From Phorcus lineatus (taxonomy: Eukaryota > Mollusca > Gastropoda > Trochida > Trochidae): a DNA stretch of 64,000 bases. Location: contig OV121091.1 of the NCBI GenBank assembly GCA_921293015.1, positions 23,606,839 to 23,670,838 on the forward strand, read 5' to 3'. Below the pieces are notes generated by a model that was given only the letters and a program-made list of their open reading frames with translations, made no database searches and was not told the DNA's origin. The position numbers and the translations under genes were made by a program. Below are positions 23,501-36,040 of the stretch, piece after piece. Positions within the stretch are counted from its first letter, which is position 1. Every line of letters starts with the position of its first letter.

Positions 23501-26500
23501 ACGTGATATCACTGAAGGTTGGAATGCAGTATTTATTACTCTTTGAAATATTTATAGCGTAATGAGTGTCTGAAAGTTTGTATTTTTAACCCAGTCTAGG
23601 AGTGTTTACCTCTTTCAGAGACAAGAAGTATGATAACTTTGTCAGTTTTCAATGGTAACTCATTATCATGGATTCACTCAGGAGCAGTTGTGTAAACTCC
23701 CACGTGGCTGCATCCTGACTGATGCTCAGGGAAGACCAGGCCCATGTAACAAATGAAAATACATGAGCTTATGTCTGAAAGTTCTTATCAGCAATCATCA
23801 ATCAACACTTTGACAACACATCATCCATACAGTTGTTGTAAAAGCTCAAACACAATCAATCAATTTGTTGGTAAAAGTAAATAAAGCATTGCTTCAATAT
23901 ATGTACACAAAAGGTCTGCGCTCACTCCCATCAATATGTTGAGAGTCCACTCTCAAGGGAATTTTGAAAAACAAATTTTGCCAAAAGCTTATTTGTATAT
24001 TGAAATTGTAGGTGTTTTCACCCTTGGTGATTTGACGGAGGAGTCAAACGTTCATTGAAATTTAGTTTTGTGAGAAAGAAAAAAAGCCTATTTTTTATGC
24101 TATCATTACTTTTTGTTCGAGAGATCAGTTTTACCTTGCCTTCAAACATCTGATAATTGATTGATCGAAGTTACTTTTCAAGCGAGTACTAGATGTTCCA
24201 CAATCTTGCTTCGTGCTTAGCTTATAAAATGGTAATGTATTTTAGAGAAAAAGAAGAAAAACATTTCTTTGGTATCTATTTGCAGAGGTTTAGGAAATAT
24301 AAGCACCTGTCAATTAATTGACAAAAATTAGTTTTCAAGACAATCTGTATGTGTTTTGTCTATTTTGTTGTAGTCCTGTATCCTCCCCTAGTGTATTTTC
24401 ACCAGAAATCTCTCCACTAATATATATACTCTAACCTATATATCAAGTGGGTCCACATGGGCTTTCTGTCAGTTTAACTAGTACAGTTTTCCAGAGCTTA
24501 GAGCTTATTTAAGCTAATTGGCAATCAGTTGGCAATAAAGGGCAACCCTGATAAAACGTCCAAAAAATATACCGGTAGTTTGAAATTCAAAAGAAAAACG
24601 GTTAGATTTATTTGTTTATATTTCATTTTAAACACTTTGGATAATCAACTCAAAACAGATGTTTTTGATATTGCACTTCAAAAATAGAGCTAATTAATGT
24701 TAGATGGAGCTCTAAATAATCTAATTTAATAGCAGCTGCCTATAAATCTATACATTGTCAACAAGTTATCTATATTTAAACTGTTTATTTCCTCTCTAAT
24801 TGGAAACAAATCACAAACAGTATGATTTTGCTTTGAAATGTTAACCCTTCAAAACAAGGAAGGCCTAAAAATGTTGGTTTTCACCCAAATCAACAACTTC
24901 CCCCTGACATAGATGAAGCATTGATAGACACAAAAAATGATAATTTTGATTGTTGAAATTATGGGTAGCAAGCAATCCTGAGAGAATATTTAAATTTTTT
25001 ACACGTTTTTAACAAAGAGGTTATAAAAAACAGCAATTAGTTAACTGGCAACGGCAAATAAATAGATAATTAACCATAAATATTGTTGTTTTTAGGTAAA
25101 GGACTTCACAAGCTTCATAATAACCCGAGAATTTTAGCCTTTTGATTAAGAGCACAAGAAGAACCAAAGAGTGTTATTTGAAATAAACACAGAGCCTTTG
25201 AATGACACTATGTTGTTTCTACAAAGACGGTAAGTTGTTTCTGTTTAGCACCGTTACTTCCAGTATCAAGGAGATACAGAGTGTAATGGCCAGCAACAAG
25301 TCGGTGTGTGTAGACAAACACGAGAAGAAGCTCTACACAGGATAGTCGGGTGTTTATAATCCTGTGTCTGGCACTCTACCACCAGCAACATCTCTACTAT
25401 ACCAATATACACCTCAAGCCCCAGCCTGGCCTGACAGCCAGCTTTCATAGAATAAAGTGTAGAGAAATGTGAGCCGTTTCCTGGAAAACTGAACTTTCAC
25501 CAATTAATAATATAAATTGATAAAAATTTGATTCCTGAAAATCAGCAAGTCAGAATCAATAGAACTAAGACAATAAAAGACTTGAATGTTTTATCAAGAA
25601 AGTCAAAATGAAGAATTACATGCAGGTGACAGACTTTTATGGATACATGATTTTTGACAAAAACTTTCTAGACATGGGATGTTTTTGGAAGCTACAGTGC
25701 CCTTCCATATAGTAACACAAAACTTTGACCAGCCTGTTTTGCAACAATACTCAATGTGACTTTTCCTCTAAATCTTGATATAGCTTGTCTTCAGTTCGGC
25801 TTTCTGTAAACTTGCATCTAAGAATGTTTTGACCTTACCAATTTAATGTAATTACAGATTATACAGAGGGTTTAATCAAAGTTTGATGGAAAACGAGGAT
25901 CCTTTTGGTCTAATGATTTCAATTATAATTTGTGACTACTTAAGATTTTCACATGCAACAGTCTTTTAAATATTCCTGTAGTGACAATCACTGAATGATT
26001 TGTTTTGTCTTTCGACAGACGTATGTAATGACGAAGACCGATAAATCAAAACATTGTCTCTACTGACTGACACTAATTAGGAAGAATCATTTCAATGTAA
26101 CGGAAGCATCTGGATATTCTATAAACGCGTCCTTAATGAGCATGTAATGAATCATACAGGCAGTTGGATGAAAATATTCTTGGTAATCAGACTTCCTCTG
26201 GGATATAAGACGTTCCAAGTTGGTCCCTGGCGCATCTGCTGTCAAACCAAACAACTTTTGTCTGTCAAAACCCATCTAAAGACATCCAAAGATCCTTAAT
26301 TCCACGATTGGTTAAGTCTATTACATTTCATCAAAGACAAGACATGGCTCAAAGTCATACCTTTTTAAAACAATACCAACTTCTTGTAAACAACAAAGGT
26401 ATACCATGATAAAATATTGTTTCTGATGATCACGTTCATTGCCAATTCTGATCATCTGATAATTTTTTATGACATTTAGCACCACCAATGTCTCTATTTT

Positions 26501-26659
26501 CTGTTCACATCATAACTACCAAGTTGTCCAGATGGAATTTACATCATTACTTGTGAGCTTTCTTGATTGAATTCCGAAGCTGTAGAAAGCAGAGAAAGTA
26601 GGTGCCAAGTGAGAAACTTGGACAAGCCAGTAGTGTGACTCCAAGCATAGCGACATCCA
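20595..26659. other. 6-kb non-coding stretch
   Basis: AT-rich, CpG-poor sequence with no supported exon. A diverged AGGTCA-type unit lies near 20942. A dispersed repeat fragment lies at 22788-22832. Short open frames, such as those at 21456-21653 and 22565-22840, carry no recognisable motif. Confidence 0.55.
22788..22832 (+). repeat. Dispersed repeat fragment, copy 1 of 3
   Basis: GCCTTTAATACAATCTAATT then CCTCATACAGCAAGTCTAGA. This is a diverged copy of the segment at 33461-33505 and, in the other direction, at 49395-49442. Confidence 0.65.
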
Positions 26660-27137
26660 TTAAAGAGCCACTCCATGTTTTTCATAACATATTATTTACC
26701 TTTGATACGAACCTAATGTCATTTGTGGTGATATAAAATCAAAACATCTTAACTTTTCATGTCCAAAAGACACATATATGACAAATACTGGTTTTTCATG
26801 AAAATCTAAAAACAGCCATATAAATGCACAGAGGTGTAGATATCACGTCCAGTATACATGGATACTAGTTATATAACCTAACAAACACTATCAACTCCTA
26901 ACTGCTCTCGTGCCTGTTTTAGATAAGTCTCCAAAATTACGTTTGACTATTTGACGCGCACCACTGTCTGGTTTTCGATCATAATTGCGACGTTCTACCT
27001 TCATATTGTCACTGTGAAGAAAACCCAATAAGCTTTGAAATGTGTCTTTTTGGTAAAAATCGATACTTCGCGATCAAATGACACCATGATTAAGTTTGGC
27101 ATATATGACTCAAACAACTCACGGAGTGGCTCTTTAA
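26660..27137 (-). mobile_element. TTAA-flanked MITE, copy A (478 bp)
   Basis: It begins TTAAAGAGCCACTCC and ends GGAGTGGCTCTTTAA, a short terminal inverted repeat with TTAA on each side. The whole interior matches, in reverse, the segment at 43138-43619, including the CGATCATAATTGCGACGTTC and TTGATACGAACC stretches. It has no transposase. The TTAA duplication fits piggyBac or Kolobok. The first bases, AG rather than CCC, favour Kolobok and make the local piggyBac an unlikely helper. Confidence 0.9.
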
Positions 27138-30100
27138 GTCCCAACAGCAAGACAACTCATATATTGTGTACTATATTTTGCACTCTAGCATCAAAGTTGA
27201 TTATCTCAATGAATTGTCTAATTCCAACCAACGTCAAATTAAGACAGTTTTACACAAATTTGATATAAAAAAAAAAGTTAACAATTTTTAACGTTAGTTT
27301 GAAAGGTCACAATTTTTTAAGTAAAATATTTAAAAAAAACTTTTCTGAAAAGATATTCCAACACTTTTACAAATTTATGCATTGTTACATCTTTATAAAT
27401 TGCTTTAATCTTAGATTCCCTGTAACATTGAAGAGATTTACTTGTAAATTAAGTTTCTTTAGTAACCAGTGTCAGTAGGAGCGAAACCATCCGTTTATGG
27501 TTTATGGTTTATGGGCAGTTGGACCTGCCTTATTTCATTCACTGAAGACAGCCTGCCCCTCGCCAACCAGGGATTTATCCCTTTGTTTGCAAATGGTGGT
27601 TCTTGCAAAACACAAAATCATGAATATTTGAAGTAATTTACAGGTCATCTAAAATTTTGAGCATGAGTTCAGGCCTGTAGGGGTGAAAGGGTTGAATAAA
27701 GCAACCTATTACCCTACCATGAACGAAAGTAACTCTATACATGCAATTGATGGAATCAACATTCAAAGTAACAAGTGCATGATAAAATAGTGAGTGGGGT
27801 TATGTGTAACATACTATATTGACCATGAACTGTGAATATAATACTCTTATGACGTGCAAAAGCTCAGAGTTATCTGCTCCTGTTGGAGGAACTACGTGGG
27901 TGCTTGCATAAAGTCAGTGCAAATATCCAGCAAACAGCTTCCTTATCAGTCGCCCTCTTATCAAGCACACTAAGTGTAGATGCCAAATTATCAGGCTCAA
28001 CTTTTATCTTTTCTCCCTGACCCGAATGCTTGATCTTCACACTTTTCAATATCTGAGACAGCATTATCATAAAAACTATAAGCCAAGCAAAGAATTCTAA
28101 ATGTTTTAGAGAAGTTATCACACAAAGTCATTTTCTCATTGACATCCTCTTGGCAATCATATTTCATCTTTCTAGGCCCTTGTACGAGAAGATACTGCTA
28201 AGTATGAAATTAGGTTGCCACTCAAGGAAGCAATTGTATTAAGCAGGCTTCTATAGAACTGATCAAGAAACGAGAAGTGGCCAATGTATCTGCCCTAGAA
28301 TTGGCTGATAGCCCTTGCTTTAATGTAGTGCTGGTCTGTTTGGAAGTCTGATGCCAGTGATAGTGCCGCTCTAATGTAGAGTTGGCCTGTAGTCATCAGG
28401 TGCTGACCATTGCCGCTGTTTCAATGTAGTCAGGTCCAAAGTGCTTACTCCTATAATGCTAATACAGTACACTGATAGAGTTGATAGAGAGACCAGGATG
28501 GGTTAGAGATGTGAACGCCAATAAGATTATAACTGATCTCCCATTTTTACTGTTCTAATATAGTATGTCCTGTAGTGTAGTCTTATATAAGGGCTGGCCA
28601 CAATTTTACTTCCATAATCTTCATACAGCAGACCGATACAGTTAACAGAGAAAACTTGGGTCAGAGTTGTAAACTATGGTGCAATTCCATCTCACCTACG
28701 AAATGTGTTCTTAAAACTGTATGATGGCAATATATCTTTAAAGACTTCATCCACTAGGATTTTTTTACATGCACTACGTCTATGAATGTAGTTATTCACA
28801 TTTGTTGCTGGTATGTATATGATAGAGATATTTAGGTGAAATGTCTGCAGTGTAGTCTTCGGATATTGACCAATAGCACTGACCTCAAGCCAAGTTGACC
28901 GGCAGGGTCAGTAGCTTGACCCCTGCTTAGACTCAATGGGACCAGTCAAATTAAGTGTTTAGTCTCTCAGTAGCTCAATGGGACCAGTCAAGTTAAGTGT
29001 TCAGTCTCTCAGTAGCTAGATCTATCCTTCTCCCTTAGTGCCTCTGACAAATTATTATCTGTTGGAGCGTTACAGCAGAATGTAGGTTTAACGAAGCAAT
29101 GTGGTCAAAGGCCCGATGTATTCCTCCTCTATAATTTGGCAGGGCTGAAATAAAGCAGTCCCATAGAACTGGGCGGAAATAGGTTCAGGTCCGCTTCTCT
29201 GGCACTCTTCCCAGTCCCACCTAAAGAGATTCCAAATTGCTTTGGAAGAAAAAAGAAACTTGTAGTCGTCAAGTTTAAAGTGTTCTTGAATTGGAGCAAA
29301 GTCGAGTAATTACGGTACTTCTCAATGTACTTCTATTTTTCATCTTCCAGTGCGAACCACTGAACGCTAAATGCCATTTGTGAAATAGCTTCCACTACAC
29401 CTAGTACACAACTATGGCAGGTCAGAGACATAATTATCAATCTTAATATGAACATATAAATTTCAGAACTTTAGGCTTAGCAAGCAGATCTGTATATATG
29501 CTGCAATCTACTGAAAGTGTTTTTCTGATGTGTTAACTGCCTGCCCATTGCCAACACAAATGCCATCAAAAAATTGAGCGAGTCTCTGACTAGACATGAA
29601 AAATTAAACATCTTGGGAAGGATGCCAATCAGTTGAGTTGAGGTCCATATTGGAGATAAAAGTAATCTAACCAGCATAACCTTTCGCTGATCTTTTTTCT
29701 ATCTCTGTAATGCTTGGCTTTTCCATGCATATGCATTCAACTATAAGTCAACAAAACACTGACAGCCACTTCAAGAACATGAATGTAAAAGAACTTGTAC
29801 AAGAACAATAAAATTCACTCCAAGGTTTAAGTTACATCTATTCATGGAGAAACTGATGCCATCTTCTCTTTCTAGTATAGAGGTGGATTTGATGTGGGCA
29901 AGTATTCAAGTCTTATAGAACAATATGACTTCAGGCAATAAATGAGCTGACGCACATGGCTTGGAACACAAGAGTCCATCAGTCCATTCTATCAGTTAAT
30001 GGCCTCATCAAACTGATCAGGTATCACTTGTTGCCATTATCAGAAAGATGGTCTTCAAAATGAATCTTCATTAGTCTAGCTTATATCAGAAATTTTCAAA

Positions 30101-30320
30101 TAAAGCTATCATTGAATCTGTTCATTATCATGTTCGTTATTTCCCTTCAAATTGAATCAACATCTCCTATATATGTACATCTTACTATAATAACTATCAG
30201 AGTTTGATACCAGACTTTGCAAAGAAGTTTGAAGCAAGATAAACATATATTTATATCATATATTTTGTTGCTTCAGAGATATTTAATCTTGATGGTTTTG
30301 TGATGAATGGCAAGTGGAAA
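27138..30320. other. 3.2-kb non-coding stretch
   Basis: No supported gene. A small heptamer run, (TTTATGG)3, lies at about 27490. A diverged duplication of about 176 bp (ATACAGTACACTGATAGAG versus ATACAGCAGACCGATACAG) lies at 28460-28680. A clearer tandem duplication lies at 28928-29022. The open frame at 27870-28121 (minus) starts with a hydrophobic stretch but could not be tied to the receptor. Confidence 0.55.
28928..29022. repeat. Tandem duplication, unit about 47 bp
   Basis: CTCAATGGGACCAGTCAA followed by AGTGTT and AGTCTCTCAGTAGCT occurs twice back to back, with three substitutions seen. Confidence 0.85.
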
Positions 30321-30324
30321 GATA

Positions 30325-30760
30325 AACAAAAAAGGGAAGTGTTCGAATGTGATCCAATGACTTTATAGCGAGATGCTAATGCTCAACCATCTTAGCTAAA
30401 AGGATAAAGTTAAAGAATAAGATTGGAAACTCAAAACCTTTAGAGTATGATTACTACCCTATTTGAGCTTCAGAGATTCAAACAAAACCTTTGAATAAGG
30501 TGCCTATGCTTTACACACTGAGCAACTCTCAACCACTGGATTTACTCCTTTAGCTCAAATGATATAGCATAGGACTCAAAGAGATGTCATAGGTTTAAAT
30601 CCCAATTGGCATCTTTATCAAATCTTATGGTTTGCATCCCTTTGAACATGTTATTCCTTTAGTTCAGTTGGTTATATGTAGCAGTGAGATTATATATATA
30701 AAACCCAGGACATCTCTTTGAGTCTTATGCTTTATCATTTGAGCTAAAGGAGTAACATCT
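30325..30760. repeat. Cluster of tRNA-like modules with a 57-bp inverted repeat
   Basis: Four tRNA-like modules lie within 440 bp. On the minus strand, about 30410-30325 has TTAGCTAAGATGGTTGAGC and a box-B-like ACATTCGAACAC, and about 30535-30468 has TTGCTCAGTGTGTAAAGC and TTGTTTGAATCTC. On the plus strand, 30542-30610 has TTAGCTCAAATGATATAGC and AGGTTTAAATCCC. The segment 30699-30755 is the reverse complement of 30542-30597 with few mismatches. The loop between those arms holds another module, TTAGTTCAGTTGG. They look like tRNA-derived SINE heads rather than working tRNAs. Confidence 0.6.
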
Positions 30761-31870
30761 TTAAAGACATTCGAACACTGGATCTGTGGTTGAGAGTTGG
30801 AAACTCTAACAACTTAGGTAATAGATGCAGGACCTGTTAGAACCTTTCTGTCTCACTATTACATAGAGACGTTCCTCAGCTGCCTATCAGAATAAACTTT
30901 CCTTTCTTTAGATGTGACATTCTTTGTGCACATGCTGTGACTGAACTACAACATAAAACTGACATGAATAGCTGATGATATACCAGTATAGACAAAGGTA
31001 CATGGCTGTAGGTATAAGCTTGCCATACTTGCCCATAAACATGCATTGTCTTCAACCTACAATGAAATCAGGCTGTCATGTAAACAACTGTTTCCTTTGT
31101 ACAAATATGTGTCTTGTTTTACAACATTCACAACAACCCACTGATGTAATGACATTTTCTTATTATCAACATTATGTAAAACAGACATTTTTTATCAATC
31201 TTATATTAAAGCAACCTTTCTTTGAAACCAGAAATCATTATCTAATACTTGATACCAAAAAACAATAATGACACGAGATCTTAACGAAAATCATTATCAA
31301 TAAATAGTCAGAAGGACAATAGGAAAGGTAATGAAATAACCATGAATCTGCCATGTCTGCATACATCTAAGTGTAAATCTATTCGGGACCTTTAGGATAT
31401 ACACACCTGATGACACCAGTAGCCTAGTGTAATTCTAGATAAGTGGTCTCCTTGGTTTACTGAGGTCATCTTTAGACTGGTGATACTTAATGCCATTGGA
31501 TTTATTAACTTTCACAAACAAATTCATGAATCAAGCTTGAAAACTATTAAGCACAATACAGTATGTCATTTTGTCACTTTGAAAAGCTAATAAAGAAAAC
31601 ATGTAAAAGCTAAGGGAAAATTACCAGGTTAAAGACTGGCGAGCATTATTTCATACACTGATTGTGTGCATGTCAACAAGTTTATACTTGTGTTTGTTGA
31701 ACCTCATGGATTACAATGACACAAGACCACTTCATATGTTTTGAATTACATGTATACAAATATCATTACGAACTCTTTGTGATGACAGAATTATCACATT
31801 GTGAGATTCCTCAGTGTTATTGAACAAAGCCCTCTGAATATTTCAACGCACAAAGTTTGCCCTTATGCAC
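30761..31870. other. Non-coding stretch, nothing recognised
   Basis: AT-rich sequence before the 60-bp minisatellite. The open frame at 30975-31268 has no recognisable motif or repeat relation. Confidence 0.6.
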
Positions 31871-31874
31871 TGAC

Positions 31875-33069
31875 AGACTGAATAAGCAACCATTCTGAGG
31901 GAACAAATTGCAGGAATGACAATATGTTAGCCATAGACTGAATAAGCAACAATTCTGAGGGAACAAATTGCAGGAATGACAATATGTTAGCCATAGACTG
32001 AATAAGCAACCATTCTGAGGGAACAAATTGCAGGAATGACAATATGTTAGCCATAGACTGAATAAGCAACCAATCTGAGGGAACAAATTGCAGGAATGAC
32101 AATATGTTAGCCATAGACTGAATAAGCAACCATTCTGAGGGAACAAATTGCAGGAATGACAATATGTTAGCCATAGACTGAATAAGCAACAATTCTGAGG
32201 GAACAAATTGCAGGAATGACAATATGTTAGCCATAGACTGAATAAGCAACCATTCTGAGGGAACAAATTGCAGGAATGACAATATGTTAGCCATAGACTG
32301 AATAAGCAACAATTCTGAGGGAACAAATTGCAGGAATGACAATATGTTAGCCATAGACTGAATAAGCAACCATTCTGAGGGAACAAATTGCAGGAATGAC
32401 AACATGTTAGCCATAGACTGAATAAGCAAACATTCTGAGGGAACAAACTGCAGGAATGACAATATGTTAGCCATAGACTGAATAAGCAACCATTCTGAGG
32501 GAACAAATAGCAGGAATGACAATATGTTAGCCATAGACTGAATAAGCAACAATTCTGAGGGAACAAATAGCAGGAATGACAATATGTTAGCCATAGACTG
32601 AATAAGCAACCATTCTGAGGGAACAAATTGCAGGAATGACAATATGTTAGCCATAGACTGAATAAGCAACAATTCTGAGGGAACAAATAGCAGGAATGAC
32701 AATATGTTAGCCATAGACTGAATAAGCAACAATTCTGAGGGAACAAATAGCAGGAATGACAATATGTTAGCCATAGACTGAATAAGCAACAATTCTGAGG
32801 GAACAAATAGCAGGAATGACAATATGTTAGCCATAGACTGAATAAGCAACAATTCTGAGGGAACAAATAGCAGGAATGACAATATGTTAGCCATAGACTG
32901 AATAAGCAACAATTCTGAGGGAACATATTGCAGGAATGACAATATGTTAGCCATAGACTGAATAAGCAACCATTCTGAGGGAACAAATTGCAGGAATGAC
33001 AATATGTTAGCCATAGACTGAATAAGCAACCATTCTGAGGGAACAAATTGCAGGAATGACAATATGTTT
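31875..33069. repeat. 60-bp minisatellite, about 20 copies, no length variation
   Basis: The unit contains CATAGACTGAATAAGCAAC, a variable (C/A)ATTCTGAGGGAACAAAT and (TG/AG)CAGGAATGACAATATG. Copies are nearly identical, and every boundary falls exactly 60 bp after the last. Variation is confined to a few positions: C or A at the start of ATTCTG, and TTG or TAG after ACAAA. TAG copies cluster at 32461-32880. Because 60 is a multiple of 3, the minus strand has two overlapping open frames of about 400 codons. They are by-products of the repeat. Confidence 0.98.
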
Positions 33070-36040
33070 ACAGTGTCTCGGCACCTGCTTCTAAATAGGT
33101 TCTCCCAGATTACGACAAGGGTTCAAGATGGTAGGTAGGTATACCTTGGCACTGGGATTGTTGGAGCAAGGATACCTGGTATACAGTGATATGGCTTCTT
33201 ACACCTGGTGGAGACATTTCTATCACTGATGCTCCTGCCAGTGCTGATCTAAATCTCTCAAACAGTCACAGCTGAGCTTCCATGAAGATAGGCAACTTGC
33301 TGACTGGGCAGTTTCTATGCCCTGGTGTTAATGAGAGGGAGATTAGATAGGACATTGAGAGGGCTTCTCACATTAGATTCAGCCTCTTTCTTAACACTGG
33401 TAATATGAGCCTTTAATATTGTCTAGGTCTTCAAATACTCTCTTCCCTTATACTAGTAACAGCAGCCTTTAATACAGTCTAGGTCCTCAATCAGCAAGTT
33501 TAGTCTTTACCAATACAAAATCATGAAACTTCGAGAACAAGAAATAAACTTAAAAGATAATTTTAGTCTATGGCTACAGAAGCAAGCTCTCACCTTATAT
33601 ATACATCTATAATAGTTCAGAGTACTTTAGACAACCATCAGACTTCAGAGACAAAAGTCAATGAAAGACTGAATGTTTTTACAGATAAAAGCTGGTTTCT
33701 GTGCCATAAAGTCAAAGGAAATTTGATGTGCATCTAGAAATGCTCTCTTGAGGATCGGTTGTTGAACTCTCTAGACTTATATCCCTTGGTCTTAATGAGG
33801 AGATGCTTTATCTTGTTTGTCAACAGACTATAAAAAGCTTTTTGGGGGGCAAATCTAAAACTGATATAAAAGTTTTAAAAGCTTCCTTAAATCTATTTTG
33901 CGACATTCACTATAAAAAGCAAATTTTGACTTTATTGTTTTGAACAAACTCTTGTCAAGTATGTTTTTATTTCCCTTTGAGAAATATACTAAACTACTCT
34001 TTTGCCCAAAATATCAAATTATTGCATCCCATTTTCACATCATACTTTCACTCATTCATTATTGTTTTTCAATCACTTATGATATCTTCCAAAGAACTTA
34101 CCGATTTTGTATTGATTGTAACATGCAATAGCATCCCTATTAAGATTTTTGTTTGAAAATAAATCTGGATGTTACAATCAAAATTAAGCATAGTTTTAGA
34201 ATCATTCCAAAGATGTATGAATTAACATAGCAATCACAATCTAAACCTTGTACAAATAAGTGTGAACATTTACATATATATTTTAATGTTATCAGTTTCT
34301 TGGAACAGCCAGTTACTCCAAGTACAGTTAACAACAAATCCAATCAGTCTTGATCAGATGTCCTTGGATTGATGGTAAAAAGTGTTTATTGTGAAGATAT
34401 CAGGAACATTACATTTCATTAGCTTTTTACTAATGAATTTCATGTCTCTGTATAATCATCAGAAAGTAATTAGTGGAAAACCATTTTGAATTAACAGCGA
34501 GTGAAATTCTTTCTAAAAATGAAATATTCTCAAATTGCAAATGGCAGAAGAAAGGCTATCCTGAAATACTCAGGAAATCACGAGTAAAGAAGCTTAGTTC
34601 ACATTCATATTCCAAAAGAAGAACCGAATAATTCTAAGCAATATTCAAGCATCTGGTAATTCTTATCAATATTCAAATTCAAATTTATAAGAAGTGACCC
34701 TGCACAAGCAAATCATCAAGTATATTTCCGATCACAGAAGGACTTCTGTATTTTCAGGCAGACAGGACAAGTGGCACTTCTTGCAAGGATTTGCTGTTCA
34801 TCCAAGACCAGACAATTTATTCATAGGAACTCCCATTTGTTGGACCATAATCTCTCAATTCTGCTATTAATTTCAGGCAAGTATGTGGAAGAGCAGCCTG
34901 AGAGACACAACTGCTTCACAGGGCCATGCAACACGGCAGATTACGAGTGTCTGTGGATCTGATAACTTACATTATATCTGGCTGGTATTCATGTCTATTC
35001 CATTTGTATGTTGTGTATGAGCATGCAGGTTATGTACAGTTCCAGGAGGAAGTCATGTACCATGTTGATGACATTAGATGAAACTGATTACAAATCAAAT
35101 TCTTGCATTTACTGTTAACTATTAATTATGCCTATCAACAAAAAAGGGCTAATATTGGCTTTGAGCTCATTAACAGTTTACTGAATCTTTGTGAAATAGA
35201 GTCCCCAATTAGGATCACTTTTTGAAACCAATCTTCTTGAAATAAAAATATTGGCAAAATCTGTTTTTATGCATTACATTTCAGTTGAATTTTTTGCAAA
35301 ATACTTTTTGAATTTTGATTTTGTCAGATGGCAGTGTATAAAGAGGTAATGGTATTTATTGACAAGTGAGGACTGACTGTGCTCTACACATCAGCGAAAC
35401 ACTTAGCACTGCATGAGAAAGATGGGGCCACAAGCAAATTGATCTCAGAACCAATTTCCAGTTTTAATAATTTCCATTACATCGCATGATAACTCTCTGC
35501 ATGAAATCTGAAACATTGAAATAAGTCTTTTATATGTGCTATCCCTAAGGCATCGAGTGGACATCTTCCCATTACACGAAGTGAGAGGGTCACTACCACA
35601 GCTGAGCTGAGCTCTGGCTGGTTACACTGCCCCAGAGACAGAGGGTAGTGCTCAAGAAAGACAGCTAGATCTACTACACAGTCAAGTACCACATAGAGGG
35701 AGAGAGCCAGAGGAAGCCTCCTTCAACTATAGCAATTTAAGCCTTCTCCTTCAATAAAGACAAATCAAAGCATAGATAAAACGACAGTCATTTTAGTGTT
35801 CTGCAATACTGTTCACATTTCATTGCTTATAAAAAAAATACCAAATTAATTTGTTGTGTACGTGACTCTTGACATTACTGCTGCTGCTCGTGTGTTATGA
35901 TGAACAGGTGGATGTGTTTGACTACATTCACTAACTCCCCCTCTCTTTCTGTGAACCCCCTCATCCTTAGTTCAAATTTTCACAATTTCTCCCTCATTTT
36001 TAGTTAAGCATACAAGACTCAGTCTCAGAGGTTCCATGCA
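33070..36040. other. 3-kb non-coding stretch
   Basis: No supported gene or RNA. A dispersed repeat copy lies at 33461-33505, preceded by a weaker copy at about 33408-33450 (GAGCCTTTAATATTGTCTAG). The remainder is AT-rich and CpG-poor. Confidence 0.55.
33461..33505 (+). repeat. Dispersed repeat fragment, copy 2 of 3
   Basis: GCCTTTAATACAGTCTAGGT then CCTCAATCAGCAAGTTTAG. It closely matches the reverse complement of 49395-49442. Confidence 0.75.

Noticed and set aside
27486..27510. TTTATGG repeats as an interstitial telomere
   Set aside because: The motif is not TTAGGG or a known telomere unit, and there are only three copies.
27870..28121. Minus-strand frame with a hydrophobic N-terminal stretch, considered as receptor exon 1
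   Set aside because: No phase-1 donor follows at a suitable place, and nothing links the peptide to an ErbB leader.
31817..33062. Two overlapping minus-strand open frames of about 400 codons that look like a repeat protein
   Set aside because: Both arise from a stop-free 60-bp tandem repeat whose length is a multiple of three. Two frames are open at once, and there is no unique coding sequence around them.
31875..33069. CRISPR-like array
   Set aside because: The whole 60-bp unit repeats with no unique spacers, and the window is clearly animal nuclear DNA.
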